Positions 43,501 to 54,595 of a stretch of 64,000 bases of DNA are shown here, one piece after another. The translations under genes and the position numbers were made by a program. The notes below the pieces were generated by a model, which did no database searches, was not told the origin of the DNA, and saw only the letters and a list, made by a program, of their open reading frames with translations. This stretch comes from Anaeramoeba flamelloides. Lineage: Eukaryota; Metamonada; Anaeramoebidae. The stretch's first letter is position 1, and each line of letters starts with the position of its first letter. Where the stretch lies: NCBI GenBank assembly GCA_027625915.1, contig JANTQA010000008.1:13207001-13271000 (forward strand), given 5' to 3'.

Positions 43501-45504
43501 AAAAGTGTTGTAAAAGTCAAGAGATTTTTTCAGGTTGATTTCAAAAAATAATTTTTCATTTTTTCGCGATAATCTGATTTTTCGCTATAAAGTTGGATTA
43601 ATCACGATTTTTTTAAAAGCTATCACGATTTTATTTTTAATGTCATGAAAATATATGTTATCATCAAAACCTCTAATATTAAAAAAAATACTTGAACAAA
43701 GAACATAATCCCTGAAAAAATTTTTAATTGTGAATATTTGGTCAATTGTTATTTAATTGGTTAATAAATCCTTTATCTTATAAATCAAACTTTGAAAATT
43801 ATAGCTCACCCACTTATTAGAATGATGATTAATTCAATTATACTTGTTCAAAACAATATCCAATCAATCAAACAAGAATAAAAACATCATTTTCCAATCT
43901 AAGCAAACCACAATAAAATTCGATTGTTTTTCAAAAAAAGTAGATCTACTTTGGTAATCAAACAACTAAAATGAGTATTCTAGAGATACCCCCACTTTAA
44001 TGAACTTTAGGTAGGTTTATTACTGAATTTATAAAAAAAAATTTGGTTATTTATAAAAAGGGTTTGATTTTAAATATTTGCAATTACACAGTAATTTTAC
44101 TAATATTAACAATTAAATTCGTGTTAGGGATTATTTTCATAACAGGTATTTTTTTAAATACTCTAATTTATTGTTTATTTAGATTATCAGAATTAAAAGG
44201 TAGTTAAATATTTTATTTTTTAGATAAGTGTGGACTTTTATAAAAAAAATGCTTTGTCTTCTCACTCCAACCACTACCAGGCGATTAAAAGTTGATTAAT
44301 TACTTTTTTAAAAATTAAAGTGGTGAAAAAAACTCTTATATAGAGCATAAAACCCGTGTATCAAAAAAATCCCGTGCTGTTTTTTTATTCTTGTTCTGAT
44401 AAAACATCCAATTCACTACTCAGTAGTATACCTAAGTTCAAATCATTTTTGAATGTTAACTCATTGATCTTTTGAGAAAGTAGCAAAGTTATGAATTGAA
44501 TTTGTTCAAAATTTCTAAGAATATTTTCAATTAAATTTTGCATTTTTTTGTTTTTTGAAAAGGAAAAAAATTTTCTTCAAAAATTTTACTCTATTTTTTA
44601 GGAAAAATTAACTACTTTGGTACTTCATTTTTAGAATTTCTTTTTAAATGGTAGAACTTTAAGAAACCAGTAATATGGCCTTTACTTCTTGGTTTCTTTG
44701 ATCTTTTAATGTCAGCTTTAAAGAACAAAAAATCACAAATTTTATTTTGAAAATCGTTCTTTTTACCCAGCCTGCAAGGATTGTTATAACAACAGTAATT
44801 TTACAAAAGCTTTCATTTTGGTAACCTCAAAGAAAAAAGTCAATTTAATCGGTGTTTTAAAACAGATGTATTTAAAGATCGGTTTGCCAGAAAATAAAAG
44901 AAACTTAAACCCAAATTTAAAAGGAGAAAAAAAAATAACAGTAAAGAAAAGCAAGAAATCAGAACCTACCACCATTTAAACCATTTCCATAGAGTTTGTG
45001 ATCGTGGCATAAATAATAACAGGACCAACCAGTCATTGCAATTGATTTGACCTTTCGATTGTTTTCTATATCATTGAAAAAGGGAACAGGTCTTATTTCA
45101 TCTAAATTACTTTTTTCAGGATCAGCTAAAGGAATTTCGCAATGAGTTCCCTTTTTTGAATCAGCTAAGGAATATACTTTCCCTGACTGTGTTAGGATGA
45201 GATAGGTACGTTGGCCCGCTTGAATGTCTTTGATTATTTCATTTTTTATTAGATACTTTTTTAATGTAAAGTCGTTAGGTTCTTGCCATCCTTTACTTTG
45301 GTAAAGTTCTAATTGATTTTTCCCTTTCCAAACAAGGCAATTCAGATTCCAACGAATGCCACTCACGATTTTTTTGACTTGTTGCTGATTTGTGATTTTT
45401 GAGATGGGAGTAAAATGAGGAAGATTTGGTTCATTTTTTTCGTCAATTAAGAACTTAAAGGTTTTTCCACTGGTATAAATCACAAAAGGGGGCTTTGAGA
45501 TCAT
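37159..45504 (-). CDS. RCC1-repeat protein with two C-terminal BTB domains
   Basis: RCC1 repeats form a beta-propeller for protein docking; BTB domains dimerise and often recruit cullin-3. Two exons, 45504-44970 and 38501-37159, join in phase to 625 codons across an intron of 6468 nt (starts GTAGGTTCT, ends CTAAAATTAG). The junction recreates an RCC1 repeat: LYGNGLNG-GRLGDQTSNKSK. Further repeats include PVLIYENVTRIFSS, DLYSCGYNSNGILGIGN and FSCGDGKFNGIG. A divergent BTB lies at about 395-480 (DDFKKLFESKKFCDSKIILL, VQIHKLIVEL). A second lies at about 501-625 (DFLILVKEN, acidic insert, ISVHKLILLARSGLYREMF, YLYTNSIKF). I chose the ATG at 45504 because the frame upstream has only a TTG. RCC1-BTB fusions of this layout are familiar from Anaeramoeba-like genomes. 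The partner is unknown. Confidence 0.88.
39510..40045. repeat. Modular hairpin-repeat cluster, in RCC1-BTB intron
   Basis: Contains GAGTTTTCTATTTATTTGGA units (39770, 39815), the AATAAACCGAAAATTTATTA / TTTTCTGTTTATTTCAAAAA hairpin (39870-39910), and an end with CTTGATGGTACTATACAGCA and CTTGATGACAC. These are the same modules as at 2936 and the other sites. Confidence 0.8.
40202..41170 (-). pseudogene. Decayed LINE reverse transcriptase, relic 3, in RCC1-BTB intron
   Basis: In minus-strand order: a frame with KEYGVYQGYSFSPLMFGF (motif B, about 40880), then FQISTDDLILILEG (motif C with DD retained, about 40780), then MKPNIDKTPKSNQLFEIKYL (about 40670), then SQLFYGLVIFNLTQNDF and DVWINKKVTKFLEINKHP (thumb and downstream, 40202-40450). 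The last parts align with relic 1 at 3815-4185. Stops and frame changes separate the blocks, and an (AT)n tract has grown inside it. It is not functional. Confidence 0.82.
40448..40504. repeat. (AT)n microsatellite within LINE relic
   Basis: About 28 AT units. Read on the minus strand this gives an Ile-Tyr run of about 19 residues fused in frame to the LINE tail, which is why a 104-codon frame appears there. Confidence 0.95.
41693..43680. mobile_element. 2-kb element with TCGCGAT subterminal repeats, family K
   Basis: The ends ATATTGGAGTTTTTGATGAT (left) and the complement of ATATTAGAGGTTTTGATGAT (right) are inverted. Just inside lie many copies of a short motif: TCGCGAT five times between 41750 and 41850, with variants TCACGAT, TCGTGAT and TCGCTAT; four variants lie at 43560-43635. 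Such clustered subterminal motifs are usually transposase-binding sites. The interior (about 41930-43540) is richer in G and C than the flanks, with many stops on both strands, and I recognise no transposase. It lies in the RCC1-BTB intron. Confidence 0.75.
43690..44160. mobile_element. TIR element, family H, copy 2 (diverged)
   Basis: Aligns along its length with 34061-34533: shared blocks include CCCACTTATTAGAATGATGA, CGATTGTTTTTCAAAAAAAG, GAACTTTAGGTAGGTTTATT and TTTTTAATTGTGAATATT. Its ends have decayed (ATCCCTGAAAAAATTTTTAA). Its left edge is about 10 bases from element K. Confidence 0.8.
44375..44790 (-). pseudogene. Decayed gene copy of unknown family, copy 1 (RCC1-BTB intron)
   Basis: The minus strand reads NNPCRLGKKNDFQNKICDFL, then RSKKPRSKGHITGFLKFYHL, two stops, and an intact 52-codon frame (44543-44385) starting MQNLIENILRNFEQIQFITL and ending SSELDVLSEQE. 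The region 49225-49715 on the same strand is a paralogous copy (NNSCWLK, ..., FKIDLNFYILPSSDLDVALE). I do not recognise the protein. Two diverged, broken copies indicate a dispersed gene or mobile-element ORF. Confidence 0.45.
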
Positions 45505-46162
45505 TATTATTTTTTTCTTAATGTTGGTTTGTTCAGAAGAACTCAAAAAATGATTTAATAGTTTACAAATTTCAAGTACTATCCAAATTTAAACACTCAA
45601 AGAACATTAGAATCCAATTGTGCAACCAATGGTAAAAATTGAAAAGATGTATTGTTGGATGAAATTAAGATTAATTTTAATTGTGGTTTTAAGTCAAATC
45701 TAAAAGCCCAAGAAATTCTAAAACACTGAAATACAATTTTTCGGATCAATTGAAAATACTGAGCCAAATTCACAAAAATTTACTCATTTTACTGATAAAT
45801 AGATAAATTATCTGAGAAACCATTAATTCTTTCTAATTTGGGTATTGTTGAGTTATTTGTCATTCTTTCAATTTTAACTTTTTAGTATGTGGAGAAGGCA
45901 AAAAAATCCCAAATATGAAAAAGTAATAGAGAATTTGACTGAAAATTAAAATCTAATTTATTGTGATTGTTCCTTTGATCAATTATAAATTAAAAAAAAA
46001 AAGTGTGTGTTATGATAATTACTTTGTTTTTAGATTACTAAAAAGCGAGGATTTTTTTTTTATTAATACCTTTTATTAAATATTTTGTTTTTGTATTATT
46101 CCTTTAATAAATTAGAAATTTATTAAAAGACATCAGATATGATAATTACCTTTTTTTTTTCC
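45505..46162. other. Upstream region of the RCC1-BTB gene
   Basis: AT-rich DNA that should hold the promoter and 5' leader of the leftward RCC1-BTB gene. No repeats or coding blocks recognised. Confidence 0.5.
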
Positions 46163-47810
46163 ATATCTAAGGTATTTCCAAATAAGTGGGTAAATTTTTT
46201 TTTACATTTCAAAAAAAATCATCTTTGTTAGTGAAAGTATTCATTAATCAACATTGCCAAATTAAGACTATTAATAATACCAATTAGATTATTGAATAAG
46301 GTATTTATTTCAAAATATGTTGGATGAAATATTTCCAAAGAAATGAAAAAAAAAATACTATTTTCTTTTGGAGAAAAAGAGGTAATATAAATTTCAATAA
46401 AAAAGTGGAAATATGGAAAGGTTACAAATAATTTTTTAAACAATAAAATTTTGTGATATGTTTTCAATTCTATTTGAAAATTTGATGTGATTAACAAGTT
46501 ATGAAAGGGTTTTTCCAATCAAAAAGAAAATAATAAACATCAATTTTCACCACTAAAAAATATCAGATAAAAGCAAGAACAGAAAATGTAGTATCCTTTA
46601 TATATTTAATACAATACTAATCAAAAATTGAATTATTACCAAGAATCTATAAATACTGGTGAAGGATTTGGTTTTTTAAATACTTTTTTCAAGATTGGGT
46701 TTAATAAATATATTAAAAAATAAATTTCCCCGACTTTATTGGAAATAAACTCTTTTTCAGTCAAAGGTGACCAGTTTTATTCAAGAAATATAACACATTC
46801 TCTGAGTTTAATTCATTATTCTTCTCAAATTAAAATTTCAATTTTTAGATCAAATCTTTTTTTCTCATTTTCTAAATTTTTTTTTTGCTTTTTTTTTTTT
46901 TTTTTATTATTCTTTTCTTTTTTATTTTTTATAAACAATTAAATTTGAAAAAAAAAATGTTAGAAACTCCAGATTAACATTAAGAAAAATTGAGGATTTG
47001 TATGATCTTTTTAAATTCAAACATTTACAATAATAAGTAAAAAAATTTATTGTCAAAAATTTTATTTGTACTAAAGAAATTGAGAAATTTTGCACGAAAG
47101 TTCCAATGTAAAGGGTCCAAAACTATTTTAACATTTTTTTTTTTTTGAAATCTATAGTTTATTCAGGCTTTTTCTTTCATGATTATCGACTCTAATACAA
47201 AGTTTATTATTTCTCGTATTTATAAACAATTTAAGTTTGGTTGATTCTTAAAAATAAAGTGATTTTTACATTTTTTTGCTAGTGGATTGAAGTGAAATGG
47301 ATTTTATAAAATCAATAACTAATATTTATTGGTTCTTTGTAATAATTCAAGTTGTTTCATAGTATTGTATTAAATAAATAAAAGATATTAAATTTTCTGT
47401 TCTTGATTTTATCTGATATTTTTTTATTGTGAAAAGTCTTGTTTATTATTGTCTTTTTTATTAAAAAAATCTTTTTCATAACTTGTTTAATCTCAAAAAA
47501 TTTTCAAACATAATTGAAAATATATAACTATATTTGGTTGTTTAAAAAATCATTTTTGCTATTTCTATATTTCCATTTTTTTATTAAAATATGCATAAAA
47601 TCTTTGACTCCAAAATAAAATGGTATTTTATTTTTCATTTTTCTTAATTATTTCATCAAAAATATTTTGAAATAAATATATAAGTCATAGATTCAATCAA
47701 TATTAATATTTAACTTGATTGTTTATTATCAATTAATGAACACCTCATATAAAAAAGAGGATTTATTATGAAATGTAAAAAAAAATGACACACTTATTTG
47801 GAAATACCTT

Positions 47811-47816
<6 letters not shown>
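46163..47816. mobile_element. 1.65-kb TIR element, family O, copy 1
   Basis: The left end ATATCTAAGGTATTTCCAAA continues TAAGTGGGTAAATTTTTTTTTACATTTCA; the right end is its complement with a few differences (AAGTGTGTCATTTTTTTTTA). The interior includes the dispersed fragment also seen at 7865 (46755-46840) and a 96-codon minus-strand frame (46228-46518) without recognisable similarity. A partial copy lies in the CK2 alpha intron (about 57640-57965). Confidence 0.82.

Positions 47817-47859
<43 letters not shown>
47813..47859. repeat. (AT)n microsatellite abutting element O
   Basis: About 23 AT units starting at the right terminus of the 46163-47816 element. The tract could be the insertion target or have grown from it. 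Confidence 0.95.
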
Positions 47860-47862
<3 letters not shown>

Positions 47863-48183
47863 TACATAAATGTGGTTTTGTGGTTTATTACAGAATTGGT
47901 GATAATTTACATAATTTTAACTTAATTTAAGACCCTAATTTGAATAAATAAATTTGAAAGGGATAATGTACTATCCCGAAATCAATTTAACTTTTAACTA
48001 TTTTAAACCATTTAAATAATTTTTAAAAATTTCTTTCTTCATAAAAAAACAATTTTTAATCAAAATTAAGAAATTTATTGTTCTTGTCTAGATTTTTTCA
48101 TGAAAGCTCTTGTGTTTAAAAAACTTAATGTAATAAAGAAAAAATGAAAATAAAAAATTCCTACAATAGTAAAAAAATATACA

Positions 48184-48705
48184 AACTCGGGTACATAGTG
48201 CCCCACTTTTTAGAGTCGTGCCTCCGTTTTTTTTTTTTTTTTTAATTCAAAAGAATTGAACAAAATCAAAGATTTTAGTCCATTCTTTTAAATGAAAAAA
48301 AAACCTCATGACAGTGGAATACCAATTTATTTAACACAACCAGTGTAATCTTATTTATTGCTAATAATCTTTGTATCGGGTTTTTACTCCTCCTTTCAGG
48401 GGGGGCGTGTCGTCAAGTGCAACCAGGCGCCTACGTTTTCTTGATGTTTTCTGTTTTATTTGTTAAGTTTTCTAGACTTTTTTGAGTTTTCTATTTATTT
48501 GTGAAGTGTTCTAGTATTTTTTAAATTTTTTTTATTTTATTTCGAAAATTTATTGATTTTCTAAACAAAAAGAAAACTCAAAAAAACCTAACGGACTTCA
48601 TTTTATATTTGAGAAATAAAAAAAAGCAAAAGGCGGTTTAATAGAATTTGAAAGAATTTAGTAAAATCAAGGATTTTACTTAATTCTTTCAAATCCTGAA
48701 AAAAC
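48184..48705. repeat. Modular hairpin-repeat cluster
   Basis: Includes CATAGTGCCCCACTTTTTAG (compare AGTGGGGCACTAGGTGCCC near 9380), the hairpins at 48243-48295 and 48638-48695 (AAAGAATTTAGTAAAATCAA / GATTTTACTTAATTCTTTC), and the lead-in GTCGTCAAGTGCAACCAGGC with a G8 run (48401-48409 region). Confidence 0.78.
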
Positions 48706-49224
48706 TAAATACAGTGGATTATTTTTAATTTGGTCATGTAAATGATATAATATTTTTTATTAATTTAATATTTTAATTATTTTTCTTCTTCTCTTTTTTT
48801 TTAGTAAATTTTCTTTGATTATTCCCTTCTCATAATAAATAAATAAATAAATAAAATACAATTTTTCAAAATTAACATCTATTTTTACATTTGAGTAGTT
48901 CTAATATGTTTATTCAGATTTTTAAATCCACAAAAAAAAAGAATAATATTCCAGTTTCCCATTACCGAATTATTTGATTTTGAAAATATGAATTTAGTAC
49001 ATTTTTAATTAATTGTAAAAAACAATACCAAACATCAAAGAACAAAATCTAATACATTAATTCATTTATTTTGATGAAAATATTACATAGCCAATAACAA
49101 TTTCCTTATTCAGTTTGTATGTCCAAAAGGATTTTTTGTAAAAATTACTCTTATGTTAAAAAAAAATGATGAACTACTATGATCCAAATATTTCATATAT
49201 ACAACGACTCTAATCTGAGTTTAA

Positions 49225-49715
49225 ATATATAATATTTCCTTTTTTTTCTTCTTGTTCCAAGGCAACATCTAAATCACTACTCGGTAGTATATAAAAGTTC
49301 AAATCGATTTTGAAAGAAAAATCCTTCATTCTTTAAGTAACTTTTAAATTAGGAATTCAATTTGTCTAAAATTTTTTGTTTAACTTCTTAATTTTTTTGA
49401 ATTTTTTTGTTTTTTTGATAAATTTCAAAATTTTCTTTAAAATTCACTCTATTTTTTACGATAAATTTTCCAATTTGATCTTTCAATTTTTGTGTTTTCT
49501 TTTTTAATAATAGAACTTTCAAAAATCAATACTAAATTTAAGTAGGGTTTATTGTTGGTTTTTTGAATCAATTCATCTATAGTCCTTAATATAACAAAAA
49601 AAACTTGCTTTTTATTTTGAAACATGCATTAAAATTTTCTTTACGCTTTATTTTAACCAACAGGAATTGTTTATGAATTTTTTGGAATTTTTAACATTTT
49701 GAATGTTTTTTTATC
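49225..49715 (-). pseudogene. Decayed gene copy of unknown family, copy 2
   Basis: Paralogue of 44375-44790 on the same strand, with more stops. Readable pieces are FFVILRTIDELIQKTNNKPY, LNLVLIFESSIIKKENTKIE and FKIDLNFYILPSSDLDVALE. Nucleotide identity is also visible (CACTACTCGGTAGTATA against CACTACTCAGTAGTATA). No family named. Confidence 0.45.
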
Positions 49716-51019
49716 AAAAAAAGCTATGAGTGAAGATTGTTCAGAATTATTCTTCTTGGAAATCAAGTACTTCATAATTAAAGAAAATCGAAAACGTAAT
49801 TTATAAGACTTTACTCTAAAAAAGCAAAATAGAAATAAAAGATTGCCCCTAGGTTTAACAAGCTCTTATTTTGATGAATCAATTTAAGATTGATTTGGAA
49901 ATTATGAATTTAATATTTCATTTTGTGTTCTTAGGTGAGGATGAAATTTCTTTTTATAATTCATACCACAAGCAACATAAATACATTAAATGCGCAACAA
50001 GTTTAGAACTAAGTGCTCTTCTATTCACTTAGTTCACCAAAGATTGCCAACAAACAAACATTCAAGTTTTTATGTTTTTTACTATTTGCTTTTTTTTTTA
50101 TTCCTTTTTTTTGATTCTTTTTGTTTTGTTATTTATCTTGTTTTTTTTTGTTTTTATCTTGTTTTTTTTTTGTTTTGTGATTGAGCTCATAAAAAAAAAG
50201 AAGAGATCTTCCAAGTTTTTAAGAAAAAGAAGTGTTTAAGTTCCTTTTTGAAATATAGTCTTAATTCTACCTTATTGATTTATATTTTTGATTCTTGTTA
50301 ATTATAAAAAAATAATCGTTGAGGATCAGTATTTTGAACTTTTTAAAAACACTAAGATCTCTACACTTTAAAAAGAATACCAAAGAGCCGTTTCCATTTT
50401 GCTGTTTGCAAAAAATTTATTTTGAAAAACTTAGGAGCTTTGTTTTGATAAAAAAAAGGAGATAGAAGTTTTCAAAACACTTTGATTGGATCTTTTAAAC
50501 AATTTGACAAAACACTTTTTTAGCAATGTTTTTTAAAAGAGAGAAATTAAGACCATCATTTGTTCACTAATTCGTAAAAACTTCCTTTACCTTAGCTCTT
50601 TAAATAATCAAACAGATTAGTACCAAAAGTAACAGAAAAATTCTTTGAACAAAAAAAACGTCTTCATTACATCATATTTCGTAATTTTGCAAAACATTGA
50701 TTTTTTGAAACAAATTTTTTTTCAAGAGGATTAAGTCAAATGAAATACCTTTAAATGTGTTTAATGACCCTCAATAATTTGATCTTTTAACGAATTTTTG
50801 AAACAAATTCTTCATTTTTTTTATTAAATCTCTATTAATTACAAGTAATAATAATCGTTTTTTTTTTTTTTTCTTTTTCAAAGGAAAAAATTGATGTGCT
50901 TTTTTGATTTTTACTTTTAAACTCTTTACCAATCTAATCTAATTCGTTGTTTAAAATCTTTTTTAGTGACCGAACAAGAAAAACCAAAACAGGAAGAAAC
51001 TAAAACAGGAGAAAAAAAA
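49716..51019 (+). other. Upstream region of asparaginyl-tRNA synthetase, possible 5' exon and intron
   Basis: A good splice acceptor (TCTTTTTTAG) ends at 50966. The frame of the synthetase is open back to it and would read TG-ACC-GAA after the AG. If an upstream exon ends in A, the start codon ATG is created across the junction and 18 residues (MTEQEKPKQEETKTGEKK) are added. A possible donor is AAG|TTTTTATG-like sequence near 50068, but I cannot fix it. Otherwise nothing recognised. Confidence 0.35.
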
Positions 51020-54000
51020 ATGTCCAAAAAACAAAAAAAAAAACTTGAAAGACAAAAATGGAGAGAAGAACAAAAAAGAATTAAAAAAGAAAAACAAGAC
51101 AAAGTTAAGCTCGAAAGAATGGAAAAGGAAAGAAAGGAACGTTTGGAAAAAGCCAAATTGATCGTCTTAACAAAAGACTCCAACCTTACCAAGGCTAAAA
51201 AATTCAAGGTCAAATATTTAAAGGACCAAATCGGTGAACGTGTCAAAGCTTTTGGATGGGTTCATCGTATCCGTAAACAATCAAACAAATTAATGTTTGT
51301 TATCGTTAGAGACGGAACAGGATTTGTGCAAACAGTCCTTGCAGGAGATCTTGCCTTAACATATGATGCACAAATTTTACATGTTGAAACCTGTGTTAAA
51401 ATTTATGGTAAAATTGTTGAAGACGAAAGAGCTGTTGGTGGAATCGAATTACAAGGTTTGTTTTGCTTTTTTTTTTTATTATTATTATTATTTTTTTTTT
51501 TTTTTTTGTTATTTTTTGCTTTTTTTAAAAAAAACAAAGAGGAATTTTAAAAAAATTATTTTCATGTCGATACTTTTCGAGAATACTTTTCGATAAAGTG
51601 TTTCAAAAAAATTTCAAAAGTACCCTCAAAATATGCAACAAACTTCAGACAACTTTTTTTAGTACTTTTTTAAAAACTTTTTTAGACACACTTTATTAAA
51701 ATTACTTGACTAATTTTTGAGTTTTTCATTATAGCCGATTTTCAAAATAAAAGTTCACTTTAGAATAAAAAAAAAAAATCTCTCTAATTTACTTTAATTA
51801 AAAAAATCAAATATCGAAGTAGTCCTGAACAATATTTTTATTTATTGAAAAATTCAAAATGAAAAAAATAAATCAAAATTCCATTAATGAACAACTTCTT
51901 CACTTCGACTAAATTTTACATTTGTTTTAATAATTTACTTTTTAAGAGTTTTTTATGAACAAAATTAACAATAATTTAAATCAAAAATTTAAATAATAGA
52001 TCTCATAAATTATATCTATTTATATTTTTAAAATCTGAGTCATGAAGGAAAAAAAAAACATTATTTTTTCAAGAGTTAAAAATAAATTATTAAAAAAAAA
52101 AATTATGATTTGAAAAAAAGAAATTAATTCCCATTTAATAAAAACTCATAATTTTGTTAAAGAGTTTTTAAAAAGTGTGACAAAAATGTTTTTAAATAGA
52201 GTTCTAAAAACAGTTGACAAAAAAAAATCGATCTATTTTTTTTAGGACTTTTATAAAACTTTTCCTTTTATACTTTTTTTTAAAGCATTTTTAACACATC
52301 ACAAAAAAGTTTGCATTTCAGTTGGCCACTTCTTTTTATGAATATTTTTTAAAACTTTTGGTTTTCATTTTGTAAAAATGACTCTTTTTAATATATTACA
52401 AAATTTCAAGTTCATTATATTGAAATTGTTTATTAAATAAATTCAAATTTATCTCGTTTTTGATAATCAAAAAATTATTTGATTTAAAAAAAGAAAAAAA
52501 TGACTCCACACATTGTTTTTAAAAAAATGAAAAGTTAAAAATATTCAATTAAATATGTAAAAATATATATATAATATAAATAACTTGTTTAACTTTCTTA
52601 TTTTCAAAAAATTTTCAAAATACAAATGGATTTTAAAATATACCAACCCAATCCAAAATGTGTATTTTTTTTTTTTTTTTTTTTTTTTTATTATTATTTA
52701 TTGTGATCTTATTTTAAAAAAATTGATCTTGAATTTAATATTTTTATGAAAAATATTCTTTTCGATAAAGCTATATATAAAAAAGATCCTATATATATAT
52801 ATATATCATATTTCTCTTTAAAAAAAAAATATAAAATTATTACATTATTTAATATAATTAAAATTAAATTTTCAAATTTATTCACACATACATAAAAATA
52901 TTCTTTTTAGTTTTTTCACAAAAAGTGAGAAACCAAAAGTTTTAAAAAATATCCAGAAAAAGGATCGAAAAATTTGAATCATTTTAGTGACCAATTATCA
53001 AAACTTGTAATTTTCACTTTTTGAAAATAGCTTTTCCTGAAAAAACACAAATAAATTCAAATGATCAAAATTTTTTCACTCGATTTCCTAATTAAATTAT
53101 TTTATATATAGAGGTGATCAAAAGATTTCGAAAATGACTTTACTTTTGAGTTTTAATTTTTGATTTCAAATAATGCAAAAAAAAAAAAAATGATTTGAAA
53201 TTCAGAAAGAATTACTTGTTTTGTATATTTTTTATAGTATTGTTGTTCTAGTAAAAAGTTTAAAAACAAAAAGAATAAAATTTTTTAAAAGCAATTTTTT
53301 CTTTTAATTTTACTTTTCAGAAAACATTTTTTTGTTGAAAAAAAAAAAAAAAACAACTTGATAATTTTTGTTCTTATATCTTTTTGAGTTATTTGAATTG
53401 GTAATACATAGAATTTAAAGCAAAATTAAAAAAAACATATAAAAAATTTATTGTAATCTCAAATACAACCCAAATTCCAATCATAATATTAATCACATCA
53501 CTTTTTATAAAAACTTAAATCTCCTAATAAATAATACCAAAACTTCAAATAGCCGACTATTGGAAAGTTGTTGGACAAACAGATACCAGATATGAATCCA
53601 TTGTTTCAAAGGAATCTGGTGTTGACAACTTATTAAAAAACAGACATTTAGTACTTCGAGGAGAAAACACATCACGAATCATTAAACTCCGCTCAACTGT
53701 TTTAAAATGCTTAAGAGATCATTACTTTTCACGAGACTATATCGAAGTCAACCCACCAACCTTAGTCCAGACCCAATGCGAAGGAGGCTCGACATTATTT
53801 AAATTGGACTACTTTGGCGAGACTGCATATTTGACACAATCATCCCAACTTTATTTAGAAACATTAAATTCATCTTACGGAGATGTATTCTGTATTGCAT
53901 CCTCGTATCGAGCCGAAAAGTCCAAAACAAGACGACATCTTACCGAATTTTTACAAGTCGAAGCTGAATGTCCATTCATCAAATTTGAAGATTTATTGAC

Positions 54001-54595
54001 CAGAATTGAAGATTTAGTTTGCGATACTGTCAAGAGAATTTTGGAATCACCAATGAAAGAAGAAGCCTTAAAAATGAACCCAGATCTCAAGGTACCAGAG
54101 AGACCATTTTTGAGAATGAACTACACGGACGCTATTGAATACTGTAACAAAAACAAAATTTATAAGGACGACAAGAAAAACATCTTTGAATTTGGTGATG
54201 ACATTACCGAAAAACCAGAAAGAGAGATGACCGATAAAATTGGTAAACCAATCTTCTTGATCAAATTCCCTGCAGTCATGAAATCGTTCTATATGCTCAG
54301 AAGTAAAGAAAATGAATTACTCACAGACAGTGTCGATCTTTTGATGCCAGGTGTTGGTGAAATCGTCGGTGGATCAATGAGAGAAAACGACCTTAACAAA
54401 TTACTGAAACGATACGAAGAAAATGGTTTGAAAGACAAGGACTATTATTGGTACACAGACCAAAGAAGATTCGGCTCAGCCCCTCACGGTGGCTATGGTC
54501 TCGGTTTAGGCAGATTCTTATGTTGGGCTTTCAATGTTAGACACATTAGAGACGTCGTATTATACCCAAGAACACTTGGTAGATGCTTCCCATAA
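51020..54595 (+). CDS. NARS1: Asparaginyl-tRNA synthetase, cytosolic (class IIb)
   Basis: Charges tRNA-Asn with asparagine in the cytosol. Exons 51020-51455 and 53553-54595 join in phase (G|CC, Ala) to 492 codons; the intron of 2097 nt starts GTTTGTTTT and ends TTCAAATAG. The N-terminal Lys/Glu-rich helix (about 1-50) precedes the OB-fold anticodon domain (ERVKAFGWVHRIRKQSNKLM, VIVRDGTGFVQTVL). The class II core follows: motif 1 region (RDHYFSRDYIEVNPPTLVQT), GGSTLFKLDYFG, TAYLTQSSQLYLETL, motif 2 (SYRAEKSKTRRHLTEF, then VEAECPF), GEIVGGSMRE and motif 3 (HGGYGLGLGRFL) close to the end LYPRTLGRCFP. I start at the first ATG (51020); an upstream exon may add 18 residues. Motif 3 has Gly where animal enzymes have Glu before the ATP-binding Arg. 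Confidence 0.94.
51456..53552 (+). other. AsnRS intron, AT-rich, no element recognised
   Basis: A 2.1-kb intron made of homopolymer-rich DNA with a 30-base T run near 52660-52690. Unlike the other large introns here, I found no terminal inverted repeats or reverse-transcriptase relic in it. Confidence 0.6.

Noticed and set aside
50926-51246. Minus-strand frame of 106 codons over the AsnRS N-terminus
   Set aside because: Opposes the Lys/Glu-rich synthetase exon; Ser/Leu/Phe-rich composition is what the complement of Lys and Glu codons gives.
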